44,343 nt of DNA from JAVVEH01 sp032251435 (GTDB lineage: Bacteria > Verrucomicrobiota > Lentisphaeria > Oligosphaerales > MVZH01): positions 1 through 44,343 of the forward strand of contig JAVVEH010000036.1 of NCBI GenBank assembly GCA_032251435.1, read 5' to 3'. The position numbers were made by a program, and so were the translations under genes. This document shows, one piece after another, positions 9,269 to 16,734 of the stretch (positions within the stretch are counted from its first letter, which is position 1; every line of letters begins with the position of its first letter). The notes beneath the pieces are model-generated. The model saw only the letters and a program-made list of their open reading frames with translations. It ran no database searches and was not told the origin of the DNA.

Positions 9269-10423
9269 ATGTTTCAGCGATTGCTCGCCCTGGATACAGG
9301 CGCCAGTTCGTTTCTTTTCGGTCCCCGGGGCACCGGGAAATCATATTGGCTGCATCATATCCATGCCGACGCTCTGTGCATCGACCTGCTGGAGTCCGAC
9401 ACATACACCCAGTTGCTGGCGGATCCTTCCCGCCTCCGGAATCTCGTTCCTCCCCACGTGAACCTGGTTGTCATTGACGAAGTGCAGCGGGTGCCTGATC
9501 TTCTGCATGAGGTCCACCGGCTTATCGAGCGGCAGGGGACACGCTTCATCCTGACCGGTTCGAGCGCCCGTAAGCTCCGTCGGCCCTCATCCGATCTTCT
9601 GGCTGGACGGGCCTTGCTGAACACCATGCATCCATTGGTGCCGGAGGAGCTTGGCGAGGCCTTCGATATGGCAAAGGCCCTGCGGGTCGGTCTACTTCCG
9701 GCGCTTTACGACCCGAAGCGGGGGGGGCTTGTCGCCGAGCATTATCTGTCCTCTTATGTTCAGGCGTATCTGCGGGAAGAAGTACTACAAGAAGGACTGA
9801 CCCGTAATCTGGCGGCCTTTTCGCGTTTTCTAGAGGCGGCGAGTTTTTCCCAGGGTAACGTCCTTAATATGGCTGAAGTCGCCCGTGAATGCGCGGTGGG
9901 AAGCAAAGTCGTCGCCAGCTATTTTGACATTCTTGAAGATTTGCTCATCGGTGTCCGCCTGCCCGCGTTCACCCGCCGGGCTCGGCGGCGGGTCGTGCAG
10001 CATCCAAAATTCTATTTTTTCGATTGCGGGGTCTACAGAACCATCCGCCCGAGAGGGCCGTTGGACACCCCCGAGGAAACAGACGGGGCGGCCCTCGAAA
10101 CCCTGGTTTTTCAAGTAATCCGGGCGACCGTGGATGCCCTGCGGCTACCCTTTTCACTTTACTTCTGGCGGACGGTGTCCGGCGCGGAAGTTGATTTTGT
10201 CCTTTACGGAGAAGGAGGGCTGATTGCTATTGAGGTCAAACGGAAACGGACGCTGGGGGGCAACGACTTGGCCGGGCTGAAATCATTCAAGGATGAATAC
10301 CCCATGGCCCGCTGCGTCGTTTTGGCAAATACAGCCCGACGGGAAGCCATTGGCCCGATCGAGGTCATCCCGATCGGAGACGCTCTGGCACATCTCCGCG
10401 AAATTCTCGTGCCAGTTCAATAG
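9269..10423 (+). CDS. AAA+ ATPase with DUF4143-type C-terminal domain
   Basis: This 384-residue protein belongs to the widespread AAA_14/DUF4143 group. The Walker A motif is GPRGTGKS (about residues 19-26) and the Walker B region is LVVIDEVQRVP, followed by the sensor strand RFILTGSSARKLRR. The middle holds a winged-helix-like segment (NVLNMAEVARECAVGSKVVASYFDIL). The C-terminus has a PD-(D/E)XK-nuclease-like core (EVDFVLY...IAIEVKRKR). Members are common, patchily distributed and of unsettled function; roles in toxin-like or mobile contexts have been proposed. The gene sits between two direct repeats, has a palindrome at its promoter, and has an eight-G run (9720-9727) in the reading frame. 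Lateral gain is plausible. Confidence 0.9.
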   Translation: MFQRLLALDTGASSFLFGPRGTGKSYWLHHIHADALCIDLLESDTYTQLLADPSRLRNLVPPHVNLVVIDEVQRVPDLLHEVHRLIERQGTRFILTGSSARKLRRPSSDLLAGRALLNTMHPLVPEELGEAFDMAKALRVGLLPALYDPKRGGLVAEHYLSSYVQAYLREEVLQEGLTRNLAAFSRFLEAASFSQGNVLNMAEVARECAVGSKVVASYFDILEDLLIGVRLPAFTRRARRRVVQHPKFYFFDCGVYRTIRPRGPLDTPEETDGAALETLVFQVIRATVDALRLPFSLYFWRTVSGAEVDFVLYGEGGLIAIEVKRKRTLGGNDLAGLKSFKDEYPMARCVVLANTARREAIGPIEVIPIGDALAHLREILVPVQ

Positions 10424-10442
10424 GGGGCTTCAGCCCTGAAAT

Positions 10443-10496
10443 CCCCCCACATTTCGAACATTACCCATTTTTCGGCAATGTCCGAAAAGTGGGGGG
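10443..10496 (+). terminator. strong 20 bp hairpin after the ATPase gene
   Basis: The left arm CCCCCCAC-A-TTTCG-A-ACATT pairs with the right arm AATGT-C-CGAAA-A-GTGGGGGG: 18 paired bases, two single mismatches and a 14-base loop. It starts 20 bases after the ATPase stop, where a terminator would be expected, but no T-run follows; a G-run of ten follows instead. It could be a transcript-protecting hairpin or part of a repeat rather than a classical rho-independent terminator. Confidence 0.5.
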
Positions 10497-10543
10497 GGGG
10501 ATGAGAAATGTGTGTCTTTTTAACCCCAAGGGGGTGGAATGAA

Positions 10544-10773
10544 ATAGGGGGCTGTCCCAGAATATACGAAAACGTGTTTTCCATAGCCCTGGAAGGGCGG
10601 CATCATCGTAGCCCCGAGCTCCGTGCCCGGGCTGAAAGATCAATGACTAATGTGTCCCTCCAGGACACATAAATCATTTTTCCGAGTCCCCAGGCTTCAC
10701 CTGGGGCTACGTTGAATTTGCCCCTCCGGGGCGCAAAGCTGTCTCCGCATCCATTTCTGGGACAGCCCCCTAT
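10544..10773. mobile_element. 230 bp element with 19 bp perfect terminal inverted repeats
   Basis: The ends ATAGGGGGCTGTCCCAGAA (10544-10562) and its exact reverse complement (10755-10773) bound a stretch with no gene. Inside are three short perfect hairpins: TGTGTCC/GGACACA, CCCCAGG/CCTGGGG and GCCCC/GGGGC. The core GGGCTGTCCC(A/G)GAA also ends the element at 16472-16617, so the two appear to be relatives. This is the layout of a MITE or similar non-autonomous repeat. No target-site duplication could be defined and no matching transposase gene is in the window. Confidence 0.65.
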
Positions 10774-11021
10774 ATCCCGTCGCCCCGGTGGGGCTAAAAA
10801 TGCGCATGACCCAGGCCGACAGGAAAAGGCCAAGTTAAAAACTGTCATGATCCAGGGTTGAGGCAACCCCGGGCTACATGACATAACGCCCTTGGCGTAA
10901 AACTTGGACCGATTTCTGTCTGTCCGCCTTTATCCCGCCGCAGGCAGGGGAGACATGACGCCCGGGTCGGGCGGCTCCAACGACCCCGCAGACAGCAGTC
11001 GTCGCGGAGCGCGCAAGGCGC
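10774..11021. repeat. hairpin and direct repeat copy B
   Basis: A perfect hairpin GCCCC-GGT-GGGGC lies at 10782-10794. Copy B of the ~180 bp direct repeat covers about 10852-11029 and is close to identical to copy A (8961-9139) from CCAGGGTTGAGG through the GGCGGCTCCAACGACCCCGC stretch, diverging after that. The two copies are about 1.9 kb apart and enclose the AAA+ ATPase gene, the 54-base hairpin and the 230 bp element. Confidence 0.85.
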
Positions 11022-11156
11022 TTCAACGATTTCAACGATTTCAACGATTTCAACGATTTCAACGATTTCAACGACTTCAACGATTTCAACGATTTCAACG
11101 ATTTCAACGTCTTTAACGTCTTTAACGTCTTTAACGCCTTTTACGCCTTCAATGCT
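11022..11156. repeat. 15-unit tandem repeat of the 9-mer TTCAACGAT
   Basis: Fifteen units run in unbroken 9-base register: first TTCAACGAT, then TTCAACGTC, TTTAACGTC and TTTAACGCC variants. The last two units (TTTTACGCC and TTCAATGCT) lie over the stop and final codons of the aldo/keto reductase gene, whose stop is at 11141-11143. On the minus strand an open frame reads Lys-Ser-Leu repeats, which I regard as a by-product. The gradient from uniform to varied units towards the gene suggests growth at the distal end. Confidence 0.9.
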
Positions 11157-12259
11157 TCATGGGCTTCCCGGAGGCGTTCCCGAACGGGAAAATTCTGGGG
11201 GCATTTTGTCTCACAAGCGCCGCAATCCACACAGGCATCCGCCTGTTTTGCAGGACTATTCGGATTTTTTCCAATCCGCTGATAGGCATTCTTACTGGAT
11301 TCCCACAGTCCGTAAATCCGGGCTTTGTTATACAAATCGAAAATCCGGGCGATGGGGATATTCTGGGGACATGGCATACAATACTGACAGCCCGTGCAAT
11401 ACAAGTCCGCCATTTTTTTGAGTTTTTCCAAATGCGCCTCAATCGCCTCCTGGTCCGCGTCGGAGAGCGGCTCGGGGTCCGCGCATGTGCGGAGATTGTC
11501 AATCACCTGTTCCATGGTGCTCATGCCGGACAACGCGACATCGACATTTGGGTTCGCCAAGACGAAACGCATAGCCAGTTCCGGCACCGGGGTCCGGTGT
11601 GACAACGCGTCTTGCAACGCCTCGCTGGGCTCGCCTAACCGTCCGCCGCCGACGGGTCCCATGACCACCACGCCCATCCCCTTGGCTTTCGCATGGGCGA
11701 TTCCCTCTTCCATTTGGCGGTCGAGCATATTGTACTGCACCGTCACAGATTCATAAAATCCCGTGTCCACCAACTTGATCAACGCGTCATTGTTGTCATG
11801 AAACGAGGTGCAGATATGACGAATCATTCCCTGCTCTTTCGCCTTCATCAGCCATTTTGACACATGCGGCTCAACCCGCTCGCAATAGTTTTTCCAATTC
11901 ACGCCGTGGGTGTTGTAGATATCGATATAATCCGTTCCCAACCGTTCCAGACTATTCTCCAGATGGGTCCACCATTGTTTCTCGTCATCATAGCAGTGGT
12001 TTTTTGTGGAGACGACAATTTTATCCCGCCAGCCCTTCAAGGCCTCCCCCACCACACGTTGACTGTCTTGATGGCAATATCCCACCGCGGTGTCGATATA
12101 GGTCATCCCATTTTCAAACGCCTTATGGATCATGGGAATCGCCAAGTCGCGGTTAATGTGTTTTTCCCCGTCATCTCCATCCACCATAGGCAGGCGCATA
12201 GCGCCGAAACCCAACCGTGAAACCCTTAATCCTGTCCGCCCGAGTATACTGTAGCGCAT
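11141..12259 (-). CDS. aldo/keto reductase with C-terminal 2x[4Fe-4S] ferredoxin domain
   Basis: A 372-residue oxidoreductase. The N-terminal TIM barrel carries the aldo/keto reductase tetrad Asp56, Tyr61, Lys86 and His119 (YIDTAVGY, STKNH, YNTHG). The C-terminal 90 residues hold two cysteine clusters, CTGCQYCMPCPQNIPI and CVDCGACETKCPQNFPV, which would bind two [4Fe-4S] centres. This group is common in anaerobes and is thought to move electrons between iron-sulfur carriers and an organic substrate; the substrate is not known. Its 3' end runs into the 9-base tandem repeat array. The membrane protein gene at 12273-13013 starts the same-strand pair, 13 bases upstream, so the two are probably co-transcribed. 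Confidence 0.93.
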   Translation of the reverse strand: MRYSILGRTGLRVSRLGFGAMRLPMVDGDDGEKHINRDLAIPMIHKAFENGMTYIDTAVGYCHQDSQRVVGEALKGWRDKIVVSTKNHCYDDEKQWWTHLENSLERLGTDYIDIYNTHGVNWKNYCERVEPHVSKWLMKAKEQGMIRHICTSFHDNNDALIKLVDTGFYESVTVQYNMLDRQMEEGIAHAKAKGMGVVVMGPVGGGRLGEPSEALQDALSHRTPVPELAMRFVLANPNVDVALSGMSTMEQVIDNLRTCADPEPLSDADQEAIEAHLEKLKKMADLYCTGCQYCMPCPQNIPIARIFDLYNKARIYGLWESSKNAYQRIGKNPNSPAKQADACVDCGACETKCPQNFPVRERLREAHEALKA

Positions 12260-12272
12260 GCCTTTAAACCCT

Positions 12273-13013
12273 TTATTCCACCGTAGCGGGTGTTTTTTTC
12301 CGAACCTTCACCACCAGTTGCTGGTCCACCACGGTCACGCTTTCGAGATGACTGGCCAGATCCTGCAAGGCCGGCGCCGCCAGCACCTTCTCTTTAAACG
12401 CGTCACCCTTCAACTTATTCCGCACAAAGGCCGGAATATCATGACCGTTCAGCTTCGTTTCCGTCAGTGTGACATCCACCCCGTTGTCATTCTCATCGAA
12501 GGCGAAAACCATCTGACCGGTCAAGTGCCGACCCTTAAATCCCGGAATTCCCGTCAAGGGCAATGTGTAGGCGATGCTTAAGTGCTCGTCCAGACTGATA
12601 TCGGCCTGGCCTTTCCAATTAACCGTTTGGATGTTTTTCTGGAGCAAGGCGTTCAATTCTCTTTCCGAGAAAACGATGGTCATCGCGCCGTTGGCTTTAA
12701 TCGCGGCCCGCAGAGCGTCAACACGTTTGACCGCCTGTTCGGTCAGGGCGGTGGAGGCTCGGTAATTCCGGACATATCCTGGTTTGCCGCTGGTATAATA
12801 ATTCCGGAACTGATACAGGGCGCAGGCGACACCCACAATCACCAACAAAAACAACAAAATGACTGTTCGGCAGCCGCTTCTTCCCTCACCATCGGCGTTT
12901 TTGCGCCGGGCTTTTCCTTTTTCCGGCCCGGCACCGATGTTGAAAGCCTGATACCTTCCGTCTCCCCTCGCGGCGGCTTCTTCCTCTTTCCGTTTAATTT
13001 TCACCATAGCCAT
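12273..13013 (-). CDS. membrane-anchored protein of unknown function
   Basis: The 246-residue product is not recognised with confidence. A basic cytoplasmic N-terminus (about residues 1-48, rich in Lys, Arg and Gly) is followed by one membrane segment (VILLFLLVIVGVACALYQF, about 51-69) and an extracytoplasmic domain of about 175 residues. The phrase SERELNALLQ resembles a motif of small membrane-anchored lipid-binding-like families such as YpmS, but the resemblance is short. The first ATG was kept because AAGGAG lies at good spacing upstream (mRNA sense); a second ATG two codons later is possible. It lies directly upstream of the iron-sulfur aldo/keto reductase. Confidence 0.8.
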   Translation of the reverse strand: MAMVKIKRKEEEAAARGDGRYQAFNIGAGPEKGKARRKNADGEGRSGCRTVILLFLLVIVGVACALYQFRNYYTSGKPGYVRNYRASTALTEQAVKRVDALRAAIKANGAMTIVFSERELNALLQKNIQTVNWKGQADISLDEHLSIAYTLPLTGIPGFKGRHLTGQMVFAFDENDNGVDVTLTETKLNGHDIPAFVRNKLKGDAFKEKVLAAPALQDLASHLESVTVVDQQLVVKVRKKTPATVE

Positions 13014-13107
13014 GATTGATCTCCTTTACAACTGATCGGGATTTAAGACCCGGACCGTGAATAACAGCGGGGACGCGCGCCCTCAGCCGAGTGTTCACAT
13101 CCGCGTC

Positions 13108-14820
13108 TCACCCACAGGTTTTCCGCCACCTGACGATGGTGTTACCCACCACCAGAAGAGATAGTATCAGCAAGGCCAGGCAAATCAAACCAATCAGCGC
13201 CTGACCGCCTTCATTCAACATATTCGTTTTCACCAATTGCGCAAGTCCGACAAGCGTGGTTGCGAACATAAACACCATCGGCAACCCGGCGAACCACCGC
13301 GGCCGTTTTTCTTTGCCCAACCAGATAAAAACCACCAGTAAGGCCAATGCGGCCAGCAATTGATTCGTTGTCCCGAAAGCTGGCCAAATCGCCTGCCACG
13401 CCGGCAGAAACGTCCCGGGCACTGCCCGGTTTGGCATGCGGATAAACACAATCACCGCTGGCAAGGCAATGGTAAGCGCTGTCGTCACATACCGCCAGGC
13501 TGGTTTCTTCAGATTCAGCAGCTCCGCCAGAATAAACCGGGCCAGCCGGGTGGCCGTATCCAAGGTCGTCAACAAAAATGTGCTGACCGCCAGCAGGCCG
13601 AAGAGTTCGCCGGCGGGCGGCGTAATATGGAACACACTTAAAAACCGCCCCATTCCCGCCGCGAACACCTTCACCGGGTGCGCTTTAAGTAAGGGATCGC
13701 CCGCCGGCAACAGCATGACGGCGCTGACCGCCACCAAGGCCAGAACACCTTCCACCAGCATACCACCGTAAGCGATCGGCTTCGCGTCCTCTTCCCGATT
13801 CAGTTGCCGGGCGCTGGTGCCCGACGCCACCACCGAATGAAAGCCGCTGACCGCTCCACAAGCGACTGTGATAAACAAGGTCGGGAAGATAAATACGCTT
13901 TTCCCGCCAACCTCCGCTGTCATCCGCCACGCTGACTGCTGAATGTCCGCTTGGCCAGTCAATGCCAAGACGACAATGCCGGCCACTCCCCCGAGCAGGC
14001 AACCGTACAAGAGAAAACTGGACAGATAGTCCCGGGGTTGCAGCAACACCCACACCGGTGTCACGGAGGCGGCGAAACAATAAGCCAGCAGGATCACCGC
14101 CCACGTGTATTTGGGGTGATCATAAAAGACCGCGGGAACAAAGCGGGGGGACATCGGCATTTTGACCCCGACCCACATGGCGGCGAAAATCAGGGGGACA
14201 AACACGCACGTGGCCGTTTTAAAATTAACCTTGCCTGACCGCGTCACCAATCCGAACCCCACGGCGAGAAGCACATAAATAAGCGACGATGTCGCCACCG
14301 CGCCCCCTCTGTCACAGGCTACCGCATCCGTCAGATTAGCCGGTGCGAAGGTCGCGGCGGTCAGATCTAAAAAGACAATCAACACGTACACCAGAGTGAA
14401 GAAGATGAAGATCAGGAAGGCCCGGTAGGTCAAAGGATTGAGGTGTTTTTTACAGATTTCACCGATGCTGCCCCCGCCATGGCGGATACTGGCGATCAGC
14501 GACGCGTAATCATGAACACCGCCAATCAGCACCGCTCCGAAAAGAATCCACAGCACCGTGGGTTGCCAACCGAACCAGATAGCCGCGAGGACGGGTCCGA
14601 CAATGGGCCCGGCCCCGGCGATCGAGCTGAAGTGATGGCCAAACAGCACCGGGGCGTGCGCCGGCACAAAATCCACCCCGTCGTTCACATCATGGGCGGG
14701 GGTCGGGCGACCGGGTTCCACGCCCAGCCACCGACTCAAACAGCGCCCGTAGAAGATATAACCCACGCCTAACACCAGGCACCCAGCAATAAATATTACC
14801 GCGATCATGGAGTCAATCAC
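13108..14820 (-). CDS. cstA: carbon starvation protein A family transporter
   Basis: A polytopic inner-membrane protein of 570 residues with more than a dozen hydrophobic segments. The CstA family signature region GHHFSSIAGAGPIVGPVLAAIWFGW is present (about residues 60-85), as are the SLIASIRHGGGSIGEI loop and the FHSVVASGTSARQLNREEDA loop. CstA-type proteins take up peptides or pyruvate when carbon is scarce; which substrate applies here cannot be told from sequence. The start is a GTG with a weak AAGAGAAA site; an ATG four codons later has no ribosome site. A sigma-70-like promoter lies 54 bases upstream. Confidence 0.95.
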   Translation of the reverse strand: MIDSMIAVIFIAGCLVLGVGYIFYGRCLSRWLGVEPGRPTPAHDVNDGVDFVPAHAPVLFGHHFSSIAGAGPIVGPVLAAIWFGWQPTVLWILFGAVLIGGVHDYASLIASIRHGGGSIGEICKKHLNPLTYRAFLIFIFFTLVYVLIVFLDLTAATFAPANLTDAVACDRGGAVATSSLIYVLLAVGFGLVTRSGKVNFKTATCVFVPLIFAAMWVGVKMPMSPRFVPAVFYDHPKYTWAVILLAYCFAASVTPVWVLLQPRDYLSSFLLYGCLLGGVAGIVVLALTGQADIQQSAWRMTAEVGGKSVFIFPTLFITVACGAVSGFHSVVASGTSARQLNREEDAKPIAYGGMLVEGVLALVAVSAVMLLPAGDPLLKAHPVKVFAAGMGRFLSVFHITPPAGELFGLLAVSTFLLTTLDTATRLARFILAELLNLKKPAWRYVTTALTIALPAVIVFIRMPNRAVPGTFLPAWQAIWPAFGTTNQLLAALALLVVFIWLGKEKRPRWFAGLPMVFMFATTLVGLAQLVKTNMLNEGGQALIGLICLALLILSLLVVGNTIVRWRKTCG

Positions 14821-14880
14821 TTTCTCTTACACACAGACCTTATTGATGTCACGACAAGACCCTTCGAGCAATCTGAGGGT

Positions 14881-14909
14881 AGTATAAACCATCGGCGGAA
14901 TATCCGCAA
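14881..14909 (-). promoter_or_regulatory. sigma-70-like promoter for cstA
   Basis: Read on the minus strand, TTGCGG (14904-14909) and TATACT (14881-14886) are separated by exactly 17 bases. Transcription would begin near 14874, leaving a leader of about 55 bases before the GTG start of cstA. No CRP-like or other operator palindrome was clear. Confidence 0.5.
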
Positions 14910-14914
14910 TGGCA

Positions 14915-16180
14915 TCAAACAGCGGTGATGTCAAGATCGAATCCAAACCGGCCCAGGTCTTTCCCCCATCCGCGGATATCGCGGCTCAAAGATCCGCGCC
15001 AGACACCGGGACGGATCTCCGCCAATTGAATCTGCCCGCCCGTCACCCCTCGTTCCCGGGCCGCCACCCCTTCCGGCAACAGGGACACCGCCCCGTCAAA
15101 CTGAAATAAAACCAGGGTTTCAGGGCTGAATTGAGTGATCAAGTCGCCATAACTCCGACCAGTCTTTTCGATGACGCTGGCCGCTTGCTTCATCTCCGGA
15201 TCCAGGCTGCCGACGAATTGGGAACCCGCCCGGATCAAATCCACAACGGGTTCCAAAAGAGCCTGATCGGGTTGCAGGCTGAAACTCAATGTCAGAGGAA
15301 TCACTCGCCGGTCCATGGTTTTAGCCGAAGCGATCCGGAACAATTCGCACGTATCCCAATGCACGGTGTCGGGCAACGATTTAACCGGCAGCGCCACGCC
15401 ATTCCGGTGACGGCCGCTGGCGGCGCTAAAGACCCATCGCGTTATCCTCTTTTTCATCCGCAACCAGTCCTGAACCGTGTATGCCTGTCGTTGATACCCC
15501 TTTCCGGTCACCCGCCCGCGCCGGATGGAAATCTTTTTTTCCGTCCATTCAAACCAAGGCTTGTTTATCCTCACCCCCACCATGCTATGGGTGTCTCTCA
15601 CGCCAAAATCTTCCACCGTCAAGACCACCCGGGCCAGCGGTTGATCGGCCGCGCCGCCCAAGGTGAGCTCTATCGTCGCCGCATGATCGAAGGGGGCTTC
15701 AACCACGGTAAATCCAACAGCTTCGTCATCATCATCCGCGCATTTCGCCAGGACGGCTAAAAACGCTCCGACCGCCCGGGAACCATATTCAGCCGGATCC
15801 ACACCCGCCGTACCGAGCACTTTCGCCGCGGCATCCGCGAACTGACTCCCCTTAAGCATCGCGTCACGCGCTTTTTTATCCGACTCCACCACCCGTATGG
15901 CGACGGGCAACGGGCCGGGACAGGGGCCGAGGAAAGCGATCTGATCGGCGCCGGAAACATCCACGCTCCCGGTGCCGGAGTAAGGAAACAAACTGGATTG
16001 TCCGGCGATGGACAGACTGATGAATCCTTCCCGTCTCCCGGTTAAATCCTTTGATCTGAACTGGCGGGTGTCCACCCGCATGGATGTCACCGACACCGCC
16101 ACCAGGTGTTTGCGGCTGATCGCGCCCCCGGAACTTCGGACAATCGCTTGGATTTGGCCTGCCAAAGAGAGTCGTTTCAT
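14915..16180 (-). CDS. conserved-looking protein of unknown function (421 residues)
   Basis: I do not recognise this protein. It has no signal peptide or membrane segment, so it is probably cytoplasmic. Visible features are an N-terminal basic stretch, an acidic patch CADDDDEAVG near residue 150 followed by GFTVVEAPFDHAATIELTL, a central aromatic and basic segment (KPWFEWTEKKISIRRGR) and a mixed alpha/beta C-terminus. The reading frame is long, uninterrupted and has codon use like its neighbours, so it is very likely real. It starts at an ATG with AGGAC upstream and lies 5' of cstA on the same strand with 94 bases between, where a separate cstA promoter is predicted. Confidence 0.8.
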   Translation of the reverse strand: MKRLSLAGQIQAIVRSSGGAISRKHLVAVSVTSMRVDTRQFRSKDLTGRREGFISLSIAGQSSLFPYSGTGSVDVSGADQIAFLGPCPGPLPVAIRVVESDKKARDAMLKGSQFADAAAKVLGTAGVDPAEYGSRAVGAFLAVLAKCADDDDEAVGFTVVEAPFDHAATIELTLGGAADQPLARVVLTVEDFGVRDTHSMVGVRINKPWFEWTEKKISIRRGRVTGKGYQRQAYTVQDWLRMKKRITRWVFSAASGRHRNGVALPVKSLPDTVHWDTCELFRIASAKTMDRRVIPLTLSFSLQPDQALLEPVVDLIRAGSQFVGSLDPEMKQAASVIEKTGRSYGDLITQFSPETLVLFQFDGAVSLLPEGVAARERGVTGGQIQLAEIRPGVWRGSLSRDIRGWGKDLGRFGFDLDITAV

Positions 16181-16304
16181 ATGCGGACCGTCCTATGGAA
16201 TCTGTTCGAACTCTTTCGTCAGGGATTCAAATGTGGAGTCGCCGACGAAGGACGCTGACATCACCAGGCCGGATTCCAATTTGTTTTCAACATGATTGAA
16301 TCAA

Positions 16305-16368
16305 TTAAGGCGAATGATTAGGAAAAAAGATTAAGGTTATGCGGATTTACCCTAATCATTCGCCTTAA
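16305..16368. repeat. perfect 18 bp inverted repeat with 28 base loop
   Basis: TTAAGGCGAATGATTAGG at 16305-16322 is the exact reverse complement of 16351-16368. The arms continue outwards with partial pairing (GATTGAAT against ATTCAAC). It sits in the divergent gap between the 421-residue unknown gene and the que operon, about 125 bases before the former's start. It could be an RNA hairpin, an operator or a remnant of a mobile repeat; there is no T-run to make it a terminator. Confidence 0.75.
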
Positions 16369-16471
16369 GGTAATTCAACGCGGCATGGAGTCAAGAGATG
16401 TTCACCGAGACAGAATATGGTTCTTCTCATTATGCGGATCAACGCGTCAGCCTATCACGAATCACACGTCA

Positions 16472-16617
16472 ATCGGGCTGTCCCGGAAATGCCGGGGTCG
16501 CGATTTTTTGCAACTCCAGGGGCGCCCTCCATGTGGAGGGCTCCGCGTGCGGGACACCCGCGGCCACATCAACGCCCCCGAAACGAGGGAGAAAAAGTAT
16601 TTCCGGGACAGCCCGAT
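16472..16617. mobile_element. 146 bp element with 19 bp perfect terminal inverted repeats
   Basis: ATCGGGCTGTCCCGGAAAT (16472-16490) and its exact reverse complement (16599-16617) bound a gene-free stretch that includes the hairpin CCCTCCA-TG-TGGAGGG. The core GGGCTGTCCCGGAA matches the ends of the 230 bp element at 10544-10773, while the interiors differ. Same-ended but different-bodied elements fit a MITE-like family mobilised in trans. It lies just upstream of the que promoter. Confidence 0.65.
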
Positions 16618-16631
16618 CACTGGTTTTCGCC

Positions 16632-16660
16632 TTGACATCAGCATGTGTCCGGGTTATCTT
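16632..16660 (+). promoter_or_regulatory. sigma-70-like promoter for the que operon
   Basis: A perfect TTGACA (-35) and TATCTT (-10) are separated by 17 bases. Transcription would start near 16667, giving a leader of about 68 bases before queE. The leader was inspected for a preQ1 riboswitch fold and no convincing match was seen. The promoter begins 15 bases after the end of the 146 bp element. Confidence 0.6.
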
Positions 16661-16734
16661 CCCGCCGGTGTTTGGAAAAGTCAGCCCCTTTTCCCGCTTT
16701 TCACCCCGCCCTGATCGTTAAACCCGGACAGTTG

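Noticed and set aside
10874..11107. Minus-strand open frame reading Lys-Ser-Leu repeats, and its relative at 8930-9154
   Set aside because: The repeats come from the 9-base DNA tandem array and the rest from the direct repeat; codon use and context give no support for a protein.
12273..13013. Firm assignment of the membrane-anchored protein to the YpmS family
   Set aside because: The match is limited to a short ERELNALL-like phrase and the topology; too little to name it.
16661..16734. Possible preQ1 riboswitch in the queE leader
   Set aside because: The leader is short and C-rich; neither the class I stem-loop with an A-rich tail nor another preQ1 fold could be matched.
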